Below are positions 21,919-33,804 of a stretch of 64,000 nt of DNA, piece by piece; the first letter of the stretch is position 1, and every line of letters begins with the position of its first letter. The notes below the pieces were generated by a model. The model did not search any database. It was given only the letters and a program-made list of their open reading frames with translations, and had not been told where the DNA came from. The position numbers and the translations under genes are program-made. The stretch lies in assembly GCA_024760905.1 (NCBI GenBank), contig CM045735.1, positions 34,325,749 through 34,389,748 on the forward strand. The letters are read 5' to 3'. The DNA comes from Plotosus lineatus (lineage: Eukaryota; Chordata; Actinopteri; Siluriformes; Plotosidae).

Positions 21919-23391
21919 TTTCAATTTCATATGATTCATTGCACACCAACTGAAATATTTCAGGTGTTTCATTGTTTTAATACTGATGATTTTGGCATAC
22001 AACTCATGTAAACCCCAAATTCCTATCTCAAAAAATTAGCCTATCGTGAAAAACTACTCGAAACGAGCTATTAACCTAATCATCTGAATCAAACAATTAA
22101 CTCAAAACACCTGCACAAAATTCCTGAGGCTTTTAAAAACTCCCAGTCTGGTTCATTACTCAAAACCTCAATCATGGGTAAGACTGCTGACCTGATTGCT
22201 GTTCAGAAGGCCATCACTGACACCCTCAAGCAAGAGGGTAAGAAACCGAAAGAAATCTCTGAGTGAATAGGCTGTTCTCAGAGTGCTGTATCAAGGCACC
22301 TCAGTGTGACGTCTGTGGGAAGGAAAAAGTGTGGCAGAAAACGCTGCACAACCAGAAGAGGTGACCGGACCCTGAGGAAGATTGTGGAGAAGGACCGGTT
22401 CCAGACCTTGGAGGACCTGTGGAAGCAGTGGACTGGGCTACAGGTGCCGCATTCCCCAGGTCAAGCCACTTTTGAACCAGAAACAGCGGCAGAAGTGCCT
22501 GACCTGGGCTACAGAGAAGCAGCACTGGACTGTTGCTCAGTGGTCCAAAGTACTTTTTTCAGATGAAAGCAAATTTTGCATGTCATTCGGAAATCAAGGT
22601 GCCAGAGTCTGGAGGAAGACTGGGGAGAAGGAAATGCTAAAATGCCTGAAGTCCAGTGTCAAGTATCCACAGTCCGTATTGGTCTGGGTGCCATGTCAGC
22701 TGCTGGTGTTGGTCCACTGTGTTTTATCAAGGGCAGGGTCAATGCAGCTAGCTATCAGGAGATTTTGGAGCACTTCATGCTTCCATCTGCTGAAAAGCTT
22801 TATGGAGATGAAGATTTTCATTTTTCAGCACGACCTGGCACCTGCTCACAGTGCCAAAACCACTGGTAGATGGTTTCCTGACCATGGTATTACTGTGCTC
22901 AATTGGCCTGCCAACTCTCCTGACCTGAACCCCAGAGAGAATCTGTGGGATATTGTGAAGAGAAAGTTGAGAGACACCAGACCCAACGCTGTGGATGAGC
23001 TTAAGGCCGCTATCGAAGCATCCTGGGCCTCCATAACACCTCAGCAGTGCCACAGGCTGATTGCCTCCATGCCACGCTGCATTGAAGCAGTCATTTCTGC
23101 AAAAGGATTCCCGACCAAGTATTGAGTACATAACTGAATCATAATTATTTGAAGGTTGACTTTTTTGTATTAAAAACACTTTTTTTATTGGTCGGATGAA
23201 ATTTTTTGAGATAGGAATTTTGGGTTTTCATGAGCTGTCTGCCAAAATCATCAGTATTAAAACAATAAAAGGCCTGAAATATTTCAGTTGGTGTGCAATG
23301 AATCTAAAATATATGAAAGTTCATTTTTATCAGTACATTACAGAAAATAATGAACTTTATCACAATATGCTTATTTTTTGAGAAGGACTAG
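21919..23391 (+). mobile_element. Tc1-like element C3, 5' end missing
   Basis: The left terminus is lost at the boundary with SINE S2, and the Tc1 sequence resumes at TTTCATATGATTCATTGC. The right terminus TTTTTTGAGAAGGACTAG ends at 23391 followed by TA. It contains the best-preserved transposase frame of the family and the shared 34-bp deletion. Confidence 0.88.
22174..23125 (+). pseudogene. Tc1-like transposase, best preserved copy
   Basis: The N-terminal part starts at MGKTADL (22174), has the HTH-like region and stops at EISE-TGA near 22262. The paired-like second half (about 22306 onward, CGRKRCTTRRGDRTL) is then in a different frame from the catalytic part because of the 34-bp deletion at TGGACTGGGCTACAGG. 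The catalytic part, open from 22382 to 23125, includes YRCRIPQVKPLL, VLFSDESKFCMSF (first Asp), and FQHDLAPAHSAK with the second Asp. WPANSPDLNPRENLWD carries the Glu, with Ile changed to Arg before it. A one-base loss at GTCTGGGTGCCATG shifts the frame around the GAMSAAGVGPL segment until about 22810. It cannot make an active enzyme. Confidence 0.85.
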
Positions 23392-23393
23392 TA

Positions 23394-23423
23394 TGTGTGT
23401 ATATATATATATGTATGTATGTA

Positions 23424-23459
<36 letters not shown>
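23394..23459. repeat. (TG/TA)n microsatellite
   Basis: TGTGTATATATAT and TATG repeats between Tc1 C3 and a LINE tail. Confidence 0.9.
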
Positions 23460-23460
<1 letters not shown>

Positions 23461-23465
<5 letters not shown>

Positions 23466-23597
23466 CTGTTCTAATTAACTCAAGGATGTTACACCTTTCT
23501 AAGCTATTTTGCACCCCCTACTGATGGTACTTCAAGAGCCTGTAACAGTGAATTTCTCCATTGTGAGATTAATAAAGCTGTATCTTATCTTATCGTC
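23461..23597 (+). repeat. LINE 3' tail with (TTATC)n
   Basis: AACTCAAGGATGTTACACC, TTGCACCCCCTACTGATGG, then TTTCTCCATTGTGAGATTAA and AATAAAGCTG with TATCTTATC repeats. This is the style of tail seen on fish non-LTR elements. The same module recurs at 31780 (plus) and 5625 (minus). Confidence 0.65.
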
Positions 23598-23599
23598 AC

Positions 23600-25284
23600 C
23601 TATCTTCACCTTTACTAATCTTTGCTACTTCCTGGTCCTCAATGGTCACCTCTTCTACTCTTTTTTTTTTTCTCTCATTTTCCTCATTCATCAGCTCTTC
23701 AAAGTACTCTTTCCATCTTCCAAACACACTTCTGTAATCAGTCAATACATTTCCGTCTCTGTCCTTAATCACTCTAACTTGCTGCACGTCTTTCCCATCT
23801 CTATTTCTCTGCTGTGCCAACCTGTAGAAATCATTTTCTCCCTCTTTACTTTCTGACCAAGCATACAAGTCATCATACGCCCTCTGTTTGGCCTTTGACA
23901 CCGCTACCTTTGCCTTACCCTGGCTGTGTCTCCCTGTATTCATGTTTACTTTCTTCGGTCCTCTCAATGTCCCACTTCTTCTTAGCTAACCTCTTCCTTT
24001 TTGCACACTCCCGCACTTCCTCATTCCACCACCAAGTCTCCTTATCTACTCTCCTTCTACATGACACACCAAGTATTCTCCTACCTGTCTCCCTGATCAC
24101 ATTAGCTGTAGTTGTCCAGTCATCTGGAAGCACTTCCTGACCACCCAAAGCCTGTTTCAACTCCTCCTTGAAGACAACCCGACACTCTTCCTTTTTCAGC
24201 TTCCACCACTTTGTCTTCTGTTCTGCCTTTGCCTTCTTCACCTTCCTTACCATCAGCGTCATCCTGCGTACCACCATCCTATGCTGTTTGGCAACACTCT
24301 CACCCACTACTACTTTGCAGTCACTGGCTTCCTTCAAATTACATCGCCTACACAAGATGTAGTCTACTTCTGTGCTCCTATCTCCGCTTTTATAAGTCAC
24401 CCTATGCTCCTCTCTCTTCTGGAAGAAAGTATTTACCACAGCCATTTCCATCCTTTTTACAAAATCTACCCACATCTGTCCTTCTGTGTTCCTGTCCTGG
24501 ATACCAAACCTGCTCATCACTTCCTCGTCCCCTCTGTTACCTGCACCAACATGTCCATTGAAGTCTGTCCCAATGACCACTCTTTCACCTCTGGGGGTAC
24601 TCTGCATCACTTCATCTAACTCACTCCAGAATCTCTCCTTCTCTTCTAGTTCGCATCCTGCCTGTGGGGCATAAGCACTAACAACATTGAACATCACACC
24701 TTCAATTTCTAACTTGAGACTCATCACTCTGTCTGACACTCTTTTCACTTCTAGAACATTTCTGACAAACCCCTCCTTCAGGATGACTCCTACTCCATTT
24801 CTATTCCCATCTATACCATGAAAAAACAGCTTAAACCCTGCTACTAAGCTTCTAGCCTTGCTACCTTTCCACCTGGTCTCCTGAACACACAGCATGTCCA
24901 CCTTCCTCCTCTGCATCATGTCAGCCAGCTCTCTACCTTTTCCTGCCATAGTTCCAACATTCAAAGTCCCTACTTTCAGTCCTAGACTCATGCCTTTCCT
25001 CTTCTCTCTCTGCCTATGGACACGCCTCCCGCCTCTCCTTCTTCAACGTCTTTGACCAATAGTAGTCAACTTTCCACCAGCACCCTGTTGGTTAACAGCA
25101 CTGATGGCAGTCGTTTTTAACCCGGGTCTCGACCCATCCGGTATGAAATTCTTTCTTGTGATTCGCAGATTTTATTTGGCATTTATTTTACGCCGAATGC
25201 CCTTCCTGACGCAACCCTCTGCATTTATCCGGGCTTGGGACCGGCTTGAGGGAGAGACACTGGTCTGTGCCCCCCTGTCACGGA
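23600..25284 (-). mobile_element. RTE LINE fragment R3 (leader, APE, start of RT)
   Basis: On the minus strand, the 5' leader (25284 to about 25000: GCCGGTCCCAAGCCCGG reversed) leads to an open APE frame of 358 codons (24991-23915) starting MSLGLKVGTLNVGTM. It has VQETRW, SAYAPQ, GTDFNGHVGAG and YILCRRCN. A frameshift near the GYRETQ segment moves into 23967-23596, where the copy ends at the start of the RT domain. The rest of RT and the 3' end are missing. The left end joins the (TTATC)n LINE tail. Confidence 0.87.
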
Positions 25285-26697
25285 TGCATTTATATATATA
25301 AAACAAACAATACATTCACAAGAAATACATCAAAAATAGTTAAGTATACAAAAAATGTATGTATGTATATATATATATACAGAAATTAGTGACTTTAAAA
25401 ATGATTACATTTTAAATAGTTATTATTATTTTATATATAATAATAGCCTCACGTTCATATAAGCAATATTTCTTGTAATGGGCAAATATTTTGTGGAAAT
25501 ATGAATCCATTGCATAATAGCCAGTTTAAATTTCCTACCAGCCACGATCCGTTCTGTTCAGTTTTGAGACGTTCAGGCATTCATTATGTGACGTAGCGGA
25601 GGGATGTGCTCAACCTTGACGTTTATTAGCATGCTAGTATTTCCTATGAAACGTAAACAGATTTCATTTCATGCGTTCTTAAGCCCCTAAATTTAATAAT
25701 ATTTATGAATTACCGGTATACGTATATGTATTTTTCATATTGGTACAGCTGATCTTTGATCTCTACATCAATCACCCTATGAAAATTCTGGGAATGAAAT
25801 GGAAGATTTCAGGGTCTTATTGGGGGGAAATAATACAGTTCATCAGTACAGTTATAACATTCCATGATGTGTAATAAACAGTACATTAGCATTCATTCTT
25901 AATAGTGAGTGCATTTAAACTGTAGATGGAAACTGGATCAGCAGATGAAATCACATCAGAGGGGGTTAAACAGCAGCCACTGTCCAGATGTGTATGCATG
26001 CGTGCATACATGTTGCATAGGAAAACACCCACATAAAAAATGTCAACCCTTTCTTTATCACACACAGAGAAATTATAATCCTCCAGCTCTATTATGCCTT
26101 ATATGTCTCTCTCACATGCGCGTGCACACACACACACACAGAGACTAGAATCCCTCTCTCTAACTCGTTTCTACTCTTTCATGCTTATGTAACCTGAGTG
26201 ACACATCAAGACTTAGTGCTCCACATCTCCTTCTCTTTTCACACTCTGCAACTTTTCATTAGTTACATTCGCTGCACATCAGTCCTGCTCTCCTCCACCT
26301 GATTACCTTGTCTTGTTCCAGTTTCTGCTATCATAATTAGATAAAACACCACTTTGTTTTTCTCTGGATCACCAGTTTCTGAAAAAAAAGAAAGTCTGAA
26401 GAACAGATCTCGGATAAATGCTTATGGGATGGGGTTTCAACATTCCTCCTCTCTCTCTCTGCCTAACAGTAGGAACTGTACACTGTTTCAATGTTTTCCT
26501 CTCCTAGTGTAAGGATAATAATTACATAACACAGTTAAGAATGGTTAGAACACAAAAATACCCAGCATAAACAACGAAATTAACCATCCTGACAAGCAAT
26601 AAAAGTGTGATTATGAGATATTAGTGATTGTGTATCTCTTCTAAGGAAAACTGCAGTGAACATGTGGGCAGGTGAACTGTCTCAGTTCATCCAACAG
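25285..26697. other. Gene-free intergenic DNA
   Basis: AT-rich sequence with (TA)n at about 25365 and a short (CA)n at about 26126-26140. No coding similarity or repeat family recognised. Confidence 0.5.
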
Positions 26698-27251
26698 CAG
26701 TGGTCCCCAGACTACGACCCACGTGCCGGATACGGCCCGCCTCCACATTTGGCCCGGCCCCCTGAACAATACCAGAAACACATTGATTTTTTTTTTAGTT
26801 TGGCCACACGATAAAGACTAATACACATAAAGATGACATTCTTAGAATACAATCTGCGCGGACACTCTGAATCCTGTCACAAAGATGAGTATGATCACTT
26901 GAAAGGCCAAATGTGAGTAGACAAACTCAAAGCTAAAAAGTGGAGTGTTAGCTCAGGAGAATATGTTTGTACTCCAGGCTCGGCTGAACCAGTCATCTAT
27001 TTGGGAAGCTTTCGGGTTGCTCAACTGATAGCGAGCCGCGTTTTTTATTATTCATTTCCTGACTTTTTTTTGTGACGGTCCCGGAAAGGGTGATTAATAT
27101 TTGGTTATGCGTTGCTTACTGGAAAACAATAAATGTTTACGTTTAGGTAGCCCTGCGATAGTCACACTTTTTTTCTGTTACAATCTGACCTCCCCCATCA
27201 GAGAAGGGGAAAAGTTATGTGGCCCTTGCAGGAAAAAGTTTGGGGACCTCG
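26698..27251. mobile_element. Small hAT element H2
   Basis: The left end CAGTGGTCCCCAGACTACG, followed by the CGTGCCGGATACGGCCCGCC style typical of hAT ends, pairs with the right end AAGTTTGGGGACCTCG. The flanks TCCAACAG and GATCAACAG suggest an imperfect 8-bp target duplication. It is 554 bp. A remnant of hAT coding sequence around 26910-27060 (QLIASRVFYYSFPD-like reading) is too short to be certain. Confidence 0.6.
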
Positions 27252-27550
27252 GATCAACAGCAATCATTCTTTATTGATTTCTGTAGGAGAGTGAGAGATC
27301 TGTTTGGTACAGGTCTAGTGTACTGGATGTACAGAAACGGAGTTTATTAAAAATTTGGTTGAGTATGAGCTATCTGCTTCCTGTTCTTGCTCAGGTGCTA
27401 TTTTTGTGGCCAGATATAATTATCTTCATCATGAATCTGATTATGGTGGAAAGATCGTAATTCCTGGAATGGTTACGTTTGTTTGTTGTTTGTCAGATTG
27501 ATGTAAACAAAATTCTAACCACACCTGTGCACAGATTTTCACAAAACTTG
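27252..27550. other. Unassigned DNA
   Basis: No gene or repeat recognised. Confidence 0.45.
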
Positions 27551-27554
27551 GTGG

Positions 27555-28030
27555 CGATTTTACATTTGCAGTATTTAGAAGACGCTCTTATCCAGAGTGA
27601 CATACAATTATCATTTTTTTATATAACAGCAATTTAAGGGCCTTGTTCAAGGGCCCAACAGTGCTGATAGTGGGTATTGAACCACTGACCTTCATATCGT
27701 CATCTTATGCCTATGCCATCAGATGACGATATGAAGGTCAGTGGGTATTGAACCACTGACCTTCATATCGTCATCTTATGCCTATGCCATCACCACCACT
27801 CAGGTAGGGTGGTGATGGCATAGGCATAAGATGATGATATGAAGGTCAGTGGTTCAATACCCACTGACCTTCATATCGTCATCTTATGCCTATGCCATCA
27901 CCACCACCACCACCACTCAGGTAGGGTGGTGATGGCATAGGCATAAGATGACGATATGAAGGTCAGTGGGTATTGAACCACTGACCTTCATATCGTCATC
28001 TTATGCCTATGCCATCACCACCCTACCTGA
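27555..28030 (-). repeat. tRNA-derived SINE with palindromic head
   Basis: Read on the minus strand, the 3' part is the common fish SINE end (CTCTGGATAAGAGCGTCTTC, TAAATACTGCAAATG). The head CTCAGGTAGGGTGGTGATGG leads to B box GGTTCAATACCC. The head is multiplied into alternating inverted units, described in the next entry. Confidence 0.65.
27664..28023. repeat. Alternating inverted repeat array, about 50-bp unit
   Basis: Four forward units (about 27670-27720, 27742-27792, 27860-27900, 27968-28018) alternate with three reverse complements (27722-27744 short, 27812-27863, 27929-27970). The unit is GGGTATTGAACCACTGACC, TTCATATCGTCATC and TTATGCCTATGCCATCA in order. Neighbouring units could fold into near-perfect hairpins. 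Units are almost identical, so the array is young or artefactual. Confidence 0.9.
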
Positions 28031-28141
28031 GTCCCAAATAAAATTTGATTTTGAAAAGTCAGAGCAAGGTCGCAAGTGCCTATAATCATGCAGTTACTGT
28101 CAAACATTAACAGGCAAGTCAGTTTTGACATTCCCTGCCAT

Positions 28142-28432
28142 TCACTCATTTTCTGAATCTCTTAACCTAATCTTAGGGTTGCGATGAGGCAGGAATCTAT
28201 CCCAGCCGACAAGGAGTGAAGCTTGGTTGCAGTTCGACAGGCCAACACACACAAACATTCACACTCACACGTGGGCAATATGAAACAGTCAGTTAGCAAA
28301 ATGTGCATGTCTCTGGACTGTAGGAGGAACCCCATGCAAGCACGGGGAGAACGTGAAAACGGCACACAGAAATTCCAGGGCTTTCTGGCTGTGAGGTGGA
28401 CATGCTTACTGCAATGCTACAGTGCTGTCCAG
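28142..28432 (-). repeat. SINE-like repeat S1, minus copy
   Basis: ATTCACTCATTTTCTGAATC, then GTGCATGTCTCTGGACTGTA and GGAACCCCATGCAAGCACG in reversed S1 order. Confidence 0.6.
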
Positions 28433-30571
28433 TATTGACTTCCAAATGACAGTGACCTTTGACCTTGTGTGACCTTCAAATCATATATATAATTTTTAAT
28501 ATATATATATATTAATATATGTAAATTTAAAACTGTTCCCATGCAGAATTTATTTGCTACAGGCGTCCTTAAGGGTTCCTTAAAGTTTTTTCTTGTAATG
28601 TGTTTTCTGTGCCCAAGTTATGGTAATATGATTTATTTTATTACAGCTGCAAAGCTGAAACATTAGATATCAAACACAAAGTCTCCTTCATTATGCCTCC
28701 TTTCATGGCACTTTCTGCTTCCTCCCAACTCCGCCACTCCATTCCAGCATACAAATTACTGTCCCATGTTGTGGATGTACACGAATAATGTGTTCTTACT
28801 TCAGTATAAACACACTACTTAAAAAAAAATCACAAATCCATGTTCCTGGGACGAGCATGCCTAAGGTATTAGGTTTTCATTTACAGACCCGGCAGACAAG
28901 AAAAGAAAATAATTCCTCTGCCCTATTTAGTCTGACAAAACTAAAAACATTATGGTATAAAAACCATTAAACTGATCACTCTTTACAGTAAAAATACCCC
29001 AGATGCTGTCAACTAATCATTACTACACAGCCTACATCAACTAAACAGTGATCTGGTGTACAATAAAACAGTCAAGTAGATGTTTTAACCTGTTCAAAAA
29101 AAAGCAGGTCTTGTTTTTGCTCCATGTGCATTTTGTTTAGTCTGCCATGCACCTTTTGTTTGGATCCTCTCTCTACCATTATTTCATTACTTAAATGTGC
29201 AACCTGTTTTATATTTAGCCTAAACCCAAGCCATTTATGGTTCTGTATAAATTATGCTGAGGACTGTCTGTATTTTGACCCCTGTAATGGAATGTAATTA
29301 GGATTTCAATGGTAAATAAAGGACAGCTTGCTTTTATGCACTTAATATCCTATCTCATTTACAGTAACTGCTTGTTATATTTCCTGAATCAGGTTGATAC
29401 TGGCAGGTGAAAACACGAATTACCTCATAGGTATGCTTACGCTGAAGTCTCACATAGGCGGGTTAGATGTAAAAACCATGGCTAGGACAATCACTGCCAT
29501 TCCAGAAGACTTTCAGAGGTGGTCTCTCGCAAAAACATACACAAAGAAAAGAAAATACACTTTTTGGTTGAACTGATCCAGTGCTTGGTGTTCCTTGGAA
29601 TGGAAGCCATGCCCTCCTGGTTCTCAAAGTATCACCTCAATTCTCACATATTCTAAAATAAATGCCTCAAACATTTACAGGATTATGTTGGTTGACCTCC
29701 AAACAGTGCAAAAAAAATAAAGAAAGAAAAAAATCAACGGTTATCTACAGTAAAATAATTCCAGCTATGCGAGTCTGAGGCCTTACGGAGTGTAACAATG
29801 CTATGTGGAAACTCAGTTGTGGCTTGAAAACATGAATCCAATATCGACATGCCTTTTCTGCAAAAGAACGCGTATATAAAAGATGATTAAAACACATCTT
29901 AAGAAATACTAGACTTAGTAAATTTGCTGCCATCACAGAGATGATGGATTAGCAGATACATAAAGGGTTCACCCTGAAGCTCCATACACATGAATGAACA
30001 TTGGCAGAGCTGCGCAAGAAAACAGGAAATACATTTGTTGTACGCCCTGTCATCCAGTCAGATGAGAAACCCCAACATCAAGCCCTTTTTGTTAAATCTA
30101 ATAGTATTTAATTGTAAAAGTCTCTCGGTCCTGAGCCACGTGCCTTTTAAAGTTAATAAATGAAACTGAGTTGAATGGAAATCTAAGCACAGGCTTGATA
30201 TTTATATTATGCTTGTGCAGATAGTCCTGAATACTCAAACATATATAATGCCATCATCTAGGATTTGTGTTATGATCACGGAAAATGTAATAAAGAGTGC
30301 ATTGTTTTATAAAATGATAGAAATTCAGACATGGGGCATGAGCTGAAAGTAGTAAAACAGACACTGAAAAAAAGGACTCGATATCATCCAAAGAATTCTT
30401 TTCTCAGACTGAACAGTGTCATATACCAGCTTTCACAATGATAAAGTTTGGCTTCACCGGGTGCCTTTATACAGTATCTACATTGAAAATTTGTCTATGA
30501 CATTATCCACTCGCCAGGCAGTAGCAGTGACTTCACGCCAATGCGTTTTAGTCGTCATCCTCTTGAAGGTC
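28433..30571. other. DNA downstream of whrn stop, possible 3' UTR
   Basis: No gene or repeat family recognised. A short (TA)n lies near 28485-28515. The part nearest 30571 is presumably the whrn 3' UTR, but no polyadenylation site could be fixed on the minus strand. Confidence 0.45.
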
Positions 30572-30754
30572 TTACAAAGCCACATTAAACTCTGTAATAA
30601 GGAAGTCGATGTGGTCCTTCTCTTTGGTCTTGAAGGCCTCAGCGATGAGGCAGGCTGCAGCTCGATGTTCTCGTCCTCTCAGGGAGATCCCATTCACCTC
30701 CAGAATCACCTGGCCCACCTTCAGCTGCCCACTGTTATGAGCTGAGCCTCCTCT
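30572..30754 (-). CDS. whrn: whirlin last coding exon (end of PDZ3)
   Basis: The exon follows the acceptor TTTTTCAG (30755 and up on the minus strand) at phase 0. It encodes 60 residues beginning RGGSAHNSGQLKVGQVILEV and ending IDFLITEFNVAL with a TAA at 30572-30574. This matches the C-terminus of vertebrate whirlin: the second half of the third PDZ domain (carboxylate-loop partner strands and the alpha-2 helix AEAFKTKEKDHIDF). Whirlin is a PDZ scaffold of stereocilia tips and of the photoreceptor periciliary membrane complex, where it binds USH2A and ADGRV1; human mutations cause DFNB31 deafness and Usher syndrome 2D. The reading frame is intact and joins in phase with 55542-55664. Confidence 0.93.
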   Translation of the reverse strand, partial: RGGSAHNSGQLKVGQVILEVNGISLRGREHRAAACLIAEAFKTKEKDHIDFLITEFNVAL

Positions 30755-31779
30755 CTGAAAAAGACAGAAAAAGGGTTTACACAAATACAATAGCTCTGAC
30801 AGGGGTCGGCAGGGAAGAATTGAGCCATTCTTCATTCAGGTGCAGGAGGATTACAGGATTGCAAAAGACTCCCACTCAAGGGTGGGTGATGGAAGAGGTG
30901 GGCTGTCCGTTTCTGATAATAGGACATAAACTTTACATCTTAATTTCTATTTAATAAAATAGAGTTGTATCAAATGGTTAACTCTGTGCCAGTATGGGTT
31001 TTGAGACAGAAGATGGTCTTCTGAGGCATTTTAACCCATAAAATGTTTTTATGCATACAGTATTTATTTACATTTTGTCTACATCAACACCAACATTCAT
31101 GTGTTTTATCACAGTACTGTCATATCCAGCACATCCACAGCTATAAAGGAAGGTAAGTGGTACTAGAAAAAGACTTCTGAATCTAGGAAATGTAAATAGA
31201 AAACCAACATGATAAAACCTTGTGCCTCAAAACAAGCCAGAAATGGTAAAAAAAAAAATACAAACAAAAAAACAAAGCCTTCAGCTTTATCTTCTCTGCA
31301 TCTAATGTTGTTGGTGTTGGATCATCCATTTCTGAAGGTGATAAAGTGCCCTTAGCCAGGGAATTAATATGTACTCCTGGCTGCCTGGATAACTGTCACC
31401 TCTTTTCAAGCATCTCACTCTCTCTTTCCGCCTCCCTCACTTCATTAAAACCTATTCCCATTCACCCATCTCTCCAATGAGCCTTTAATTCAATGTATTC
31501 ATTTGTAGCCAAGCCAACCATAATGAGTACTTTTTATTGCGGGTTCGGCTTGATGAGCTCCAGCTTTAACTTCAACTCACAATACATACAATCGTATGAG
31601 AAACTGAAGCCCTGCTGATAATCACCATACGCTTACATTTACACTTTAATATAGGCCAGTCTATAAAGTTGCTCCATTCTTTTCTTTTATTGTTTATTAA
31701 TTTATACTATTTATGTATCTATTTATTTATTTACTTATATAATATATATGTATGTGTGTATGTTTTGTACTTGTATCTA
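30755..31779. other. whrn intron, 3' end
   Basis: Intron sequence next to the last exon. No further exon or repeat recognised apart from an AT-rich stretch near 31680-31770. Confidence 0.5.
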
Positions 31780-31898
31780 TTTTTGCACCCCCTACTGATA
31801 GTACCTCAAGAGCCTGTAACAGTGAATTTCTCCATTGTGAGATTAATAAAGCTGTATCTTATCTTATCTTATCTTATCTTATCTTATCTTATCTTACA
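31780..31898 (+). repeat. LINE 3' tail with (TTATC)n
   Basis: TTTGCACCCCCTACTGATAG through GTGAGATTAATAAAGCTG and seven or more TTATC repeats. Same module as 23461-23597. Confidence 0.7.
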
Positions 31899-31918
31899 CT
31901 ATTACAGCTCCAGACATA

Positions 31919-33453
31919 CTCGTCCTTCTCGAAAAATTAGCATAGTGTGATAAAGTTCATTATTTTCTGTAATGTACTGATAAATATTACACTTTCATAT
32001 ATTTTAGATTCATTGCACACCACCTGAAATATTTCAGGTCTTTTATTGTTTGAATACTGATGATTTTGGCATACAGCTCATGAAAACCAAAAATCCCTAT
32101 CTCAAAAAATTAGCATATTTCATCCGACCAATAAAAAAGTGTTTTTAATACAAAAAAGTCAATCTTCAAATAATTATGTTCAGTTATGCACTCAATACTT
32201 GGTCGGGAATCCTTTTGCAGGAATGACTGCTTCAATGCGGCGTGGCATGGAGCCAATCAGCCGGTGGCACTGCTGAGGTGTTACGGAGGCCCAGGATGCT
32301 TCGATATCGGCCTTAAGCTCATCCACAGTGTTGGGTCTGGTGTCTCTCAACTTTCTCTTCACAATATCCCACAGATTCTCTATGGGGTTCAGATCAGGAG
32401 AGTTGGCAGGCCAATTGAGCACAGTAATACCATGGTCAGGAAACCATTTACCAGTGGTTTTGGCATTGTGAGCAGGTGCCAGGTCGTGCTGAAAAATGAA
32501 ATGTTCATCTCCATAAAGCTTTTCAGCAGATGGAAGCATGAAGTGCTCCAAAATCTCCTGATCAGTAGCTGCACTGACCCTGCCCTTGATAAAACAGAGA
32601 GGACCAACACCAGCAGCTGACATGGCACCCCAGACCATCACTGATTGTGGGTACTTGACACTGGACTTCAGGCATTTTGGCATTTCCTTCTCCAAAGTCT
32701 TCCTCCAGACTCTGGCACTTTGATTTCCGAATGACATGCAAAATTTGCTTTCATCCGAAAAAAGTACTTTGGACCACTGAGCAACAGTCCAGTGCTGCTT
32801 CTCTGTAGCTCAGGTCAGGCGCTTCTGCCGCTGTTTCTGTTTCAAAAGTGGCTTGACCTGGGGAATGCGGCACCTGTAGCCCAGTCCACTGCTTCCACAG
32901 GTCCCCCAAGGTCTGGAAACGGCCCTTCTCCACAATCTTCCTCAGGGTCCGGTCACGTCTTCTGGTTGTGCAGCGTTCTGTGCCACACTTTTTCCTTCCC
33001 ACAGACGTCCCACTGAGGTGCCTTGATACAGCACTCTGGGAACAGCCTATTCGCTCAGAGATTTCTTTCTGTGTCTTACCCTCTTGCTTGAGGGTGTCAA
33101 TGATGGTCTTCTGGACATACCCATGATTGCGGTTTTGAGTGATAAACCAGGCTGCGAGTTTTTAAAAGCCCCAGGAATCTTTTGCAGGTGTTTAAAGTTA
33201 ATTGGTTGATTCAGATGATTAGGTTAATAGCTCGTTTAGAGTACCTTTTCATGATATGCTAATTTTTTGAGATATGAATTTTGGGTTTTCATGAGCTGTA
33301 TGCCAAAATCATCAGTATTAAAACAATAAAAGACCTGAAACATTTCAGTTGGTGTGCAATGAATCTAAAATATATGAAAGATTAATTTTTATCAGTACAT
33401 TACAGAAAATAATGAACTTTATCACAATATGCTAAATTTTTGAGAAGGACTAG
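31919..33453 (-). mobile_element. Tc1-like element C4
   Basis: Ends CTCGTCCTTCTCG and GAGAAGGACTAG, with TA on both sides (31917-31918 and 33454-33455), 1,535 bp. Minus-strand transposase: 32737-32192 is open through VWGAMSAAGVGPLCFIKGRV, FQHDLAPAHNAKTTGKW and WPANSPDLNPIENLWD to the normal end GFPTKY, so the catalytic half is intact. The N-terminal part (33002-32751) is out of frame through the shared 34-bp deletion, and an in-frame stop (ACCTGAGCTA) replaces a Trp codon near 32810. Confidence 0.9.
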
Positions 33454-33455
33454 TA

Positions 33456-33804
33456 TATCTCCATAGAAAACTTTAGACTTACAATATTGTGTTTGTAGTC
33501 AACATGGATTTACAGGCATTAGAGCTAATATCCAAAACATTCCGGATGGTTTTAATGAAACCATTGTCCTGAAGATTGGAAAAGTGTTGCTTGGTAAAAC
33601 AATGACAAGCAGATGTTAAGGACACAATTATAAGATCAGTGTGTCAAAGTTTCAGGCTGGCAATGGCAATATAATGGGATGAGGGTTTTCTTAGCACATA
33701 CAAGCATCAATAGTAATAAAGTATTGCTGCTGTATATCCCTTTAAGGCTATCTTAAAACTACTGCATTCAGCACAATAATGTATTGTTTGTTTGTTTTTC
33801 TGCA
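33456..33804. other. Unassigned intron DNA
   Basis: TTCCGGATGGTTTTAATGAA resembles part of another degenerate transposon but is too short to classify. Nothing else seen. Confidence 0.35.

Noticed and set aside
27664..28023. CRISPR-like array
   Set aside because: Units alternate in orientation without unique spacers, and the genome is eukaryotic. It is a multiplied SINE head.
29394..29576. A 60-codon ORF in the low-repeat region downstream of whrn
   Set aside because: No recognisable domain, no splice context and no homologous copy in the window; length is within chance.
30572..30835. Taking the whole 87-codon minus-strand ORF as the last whrn exon
   Set aside because: Residues before RGGSA do not fit whirlin, and a good acceptor TTTTTCAG sits exactly at the start of the match, in the phase left by the exon at 55542.
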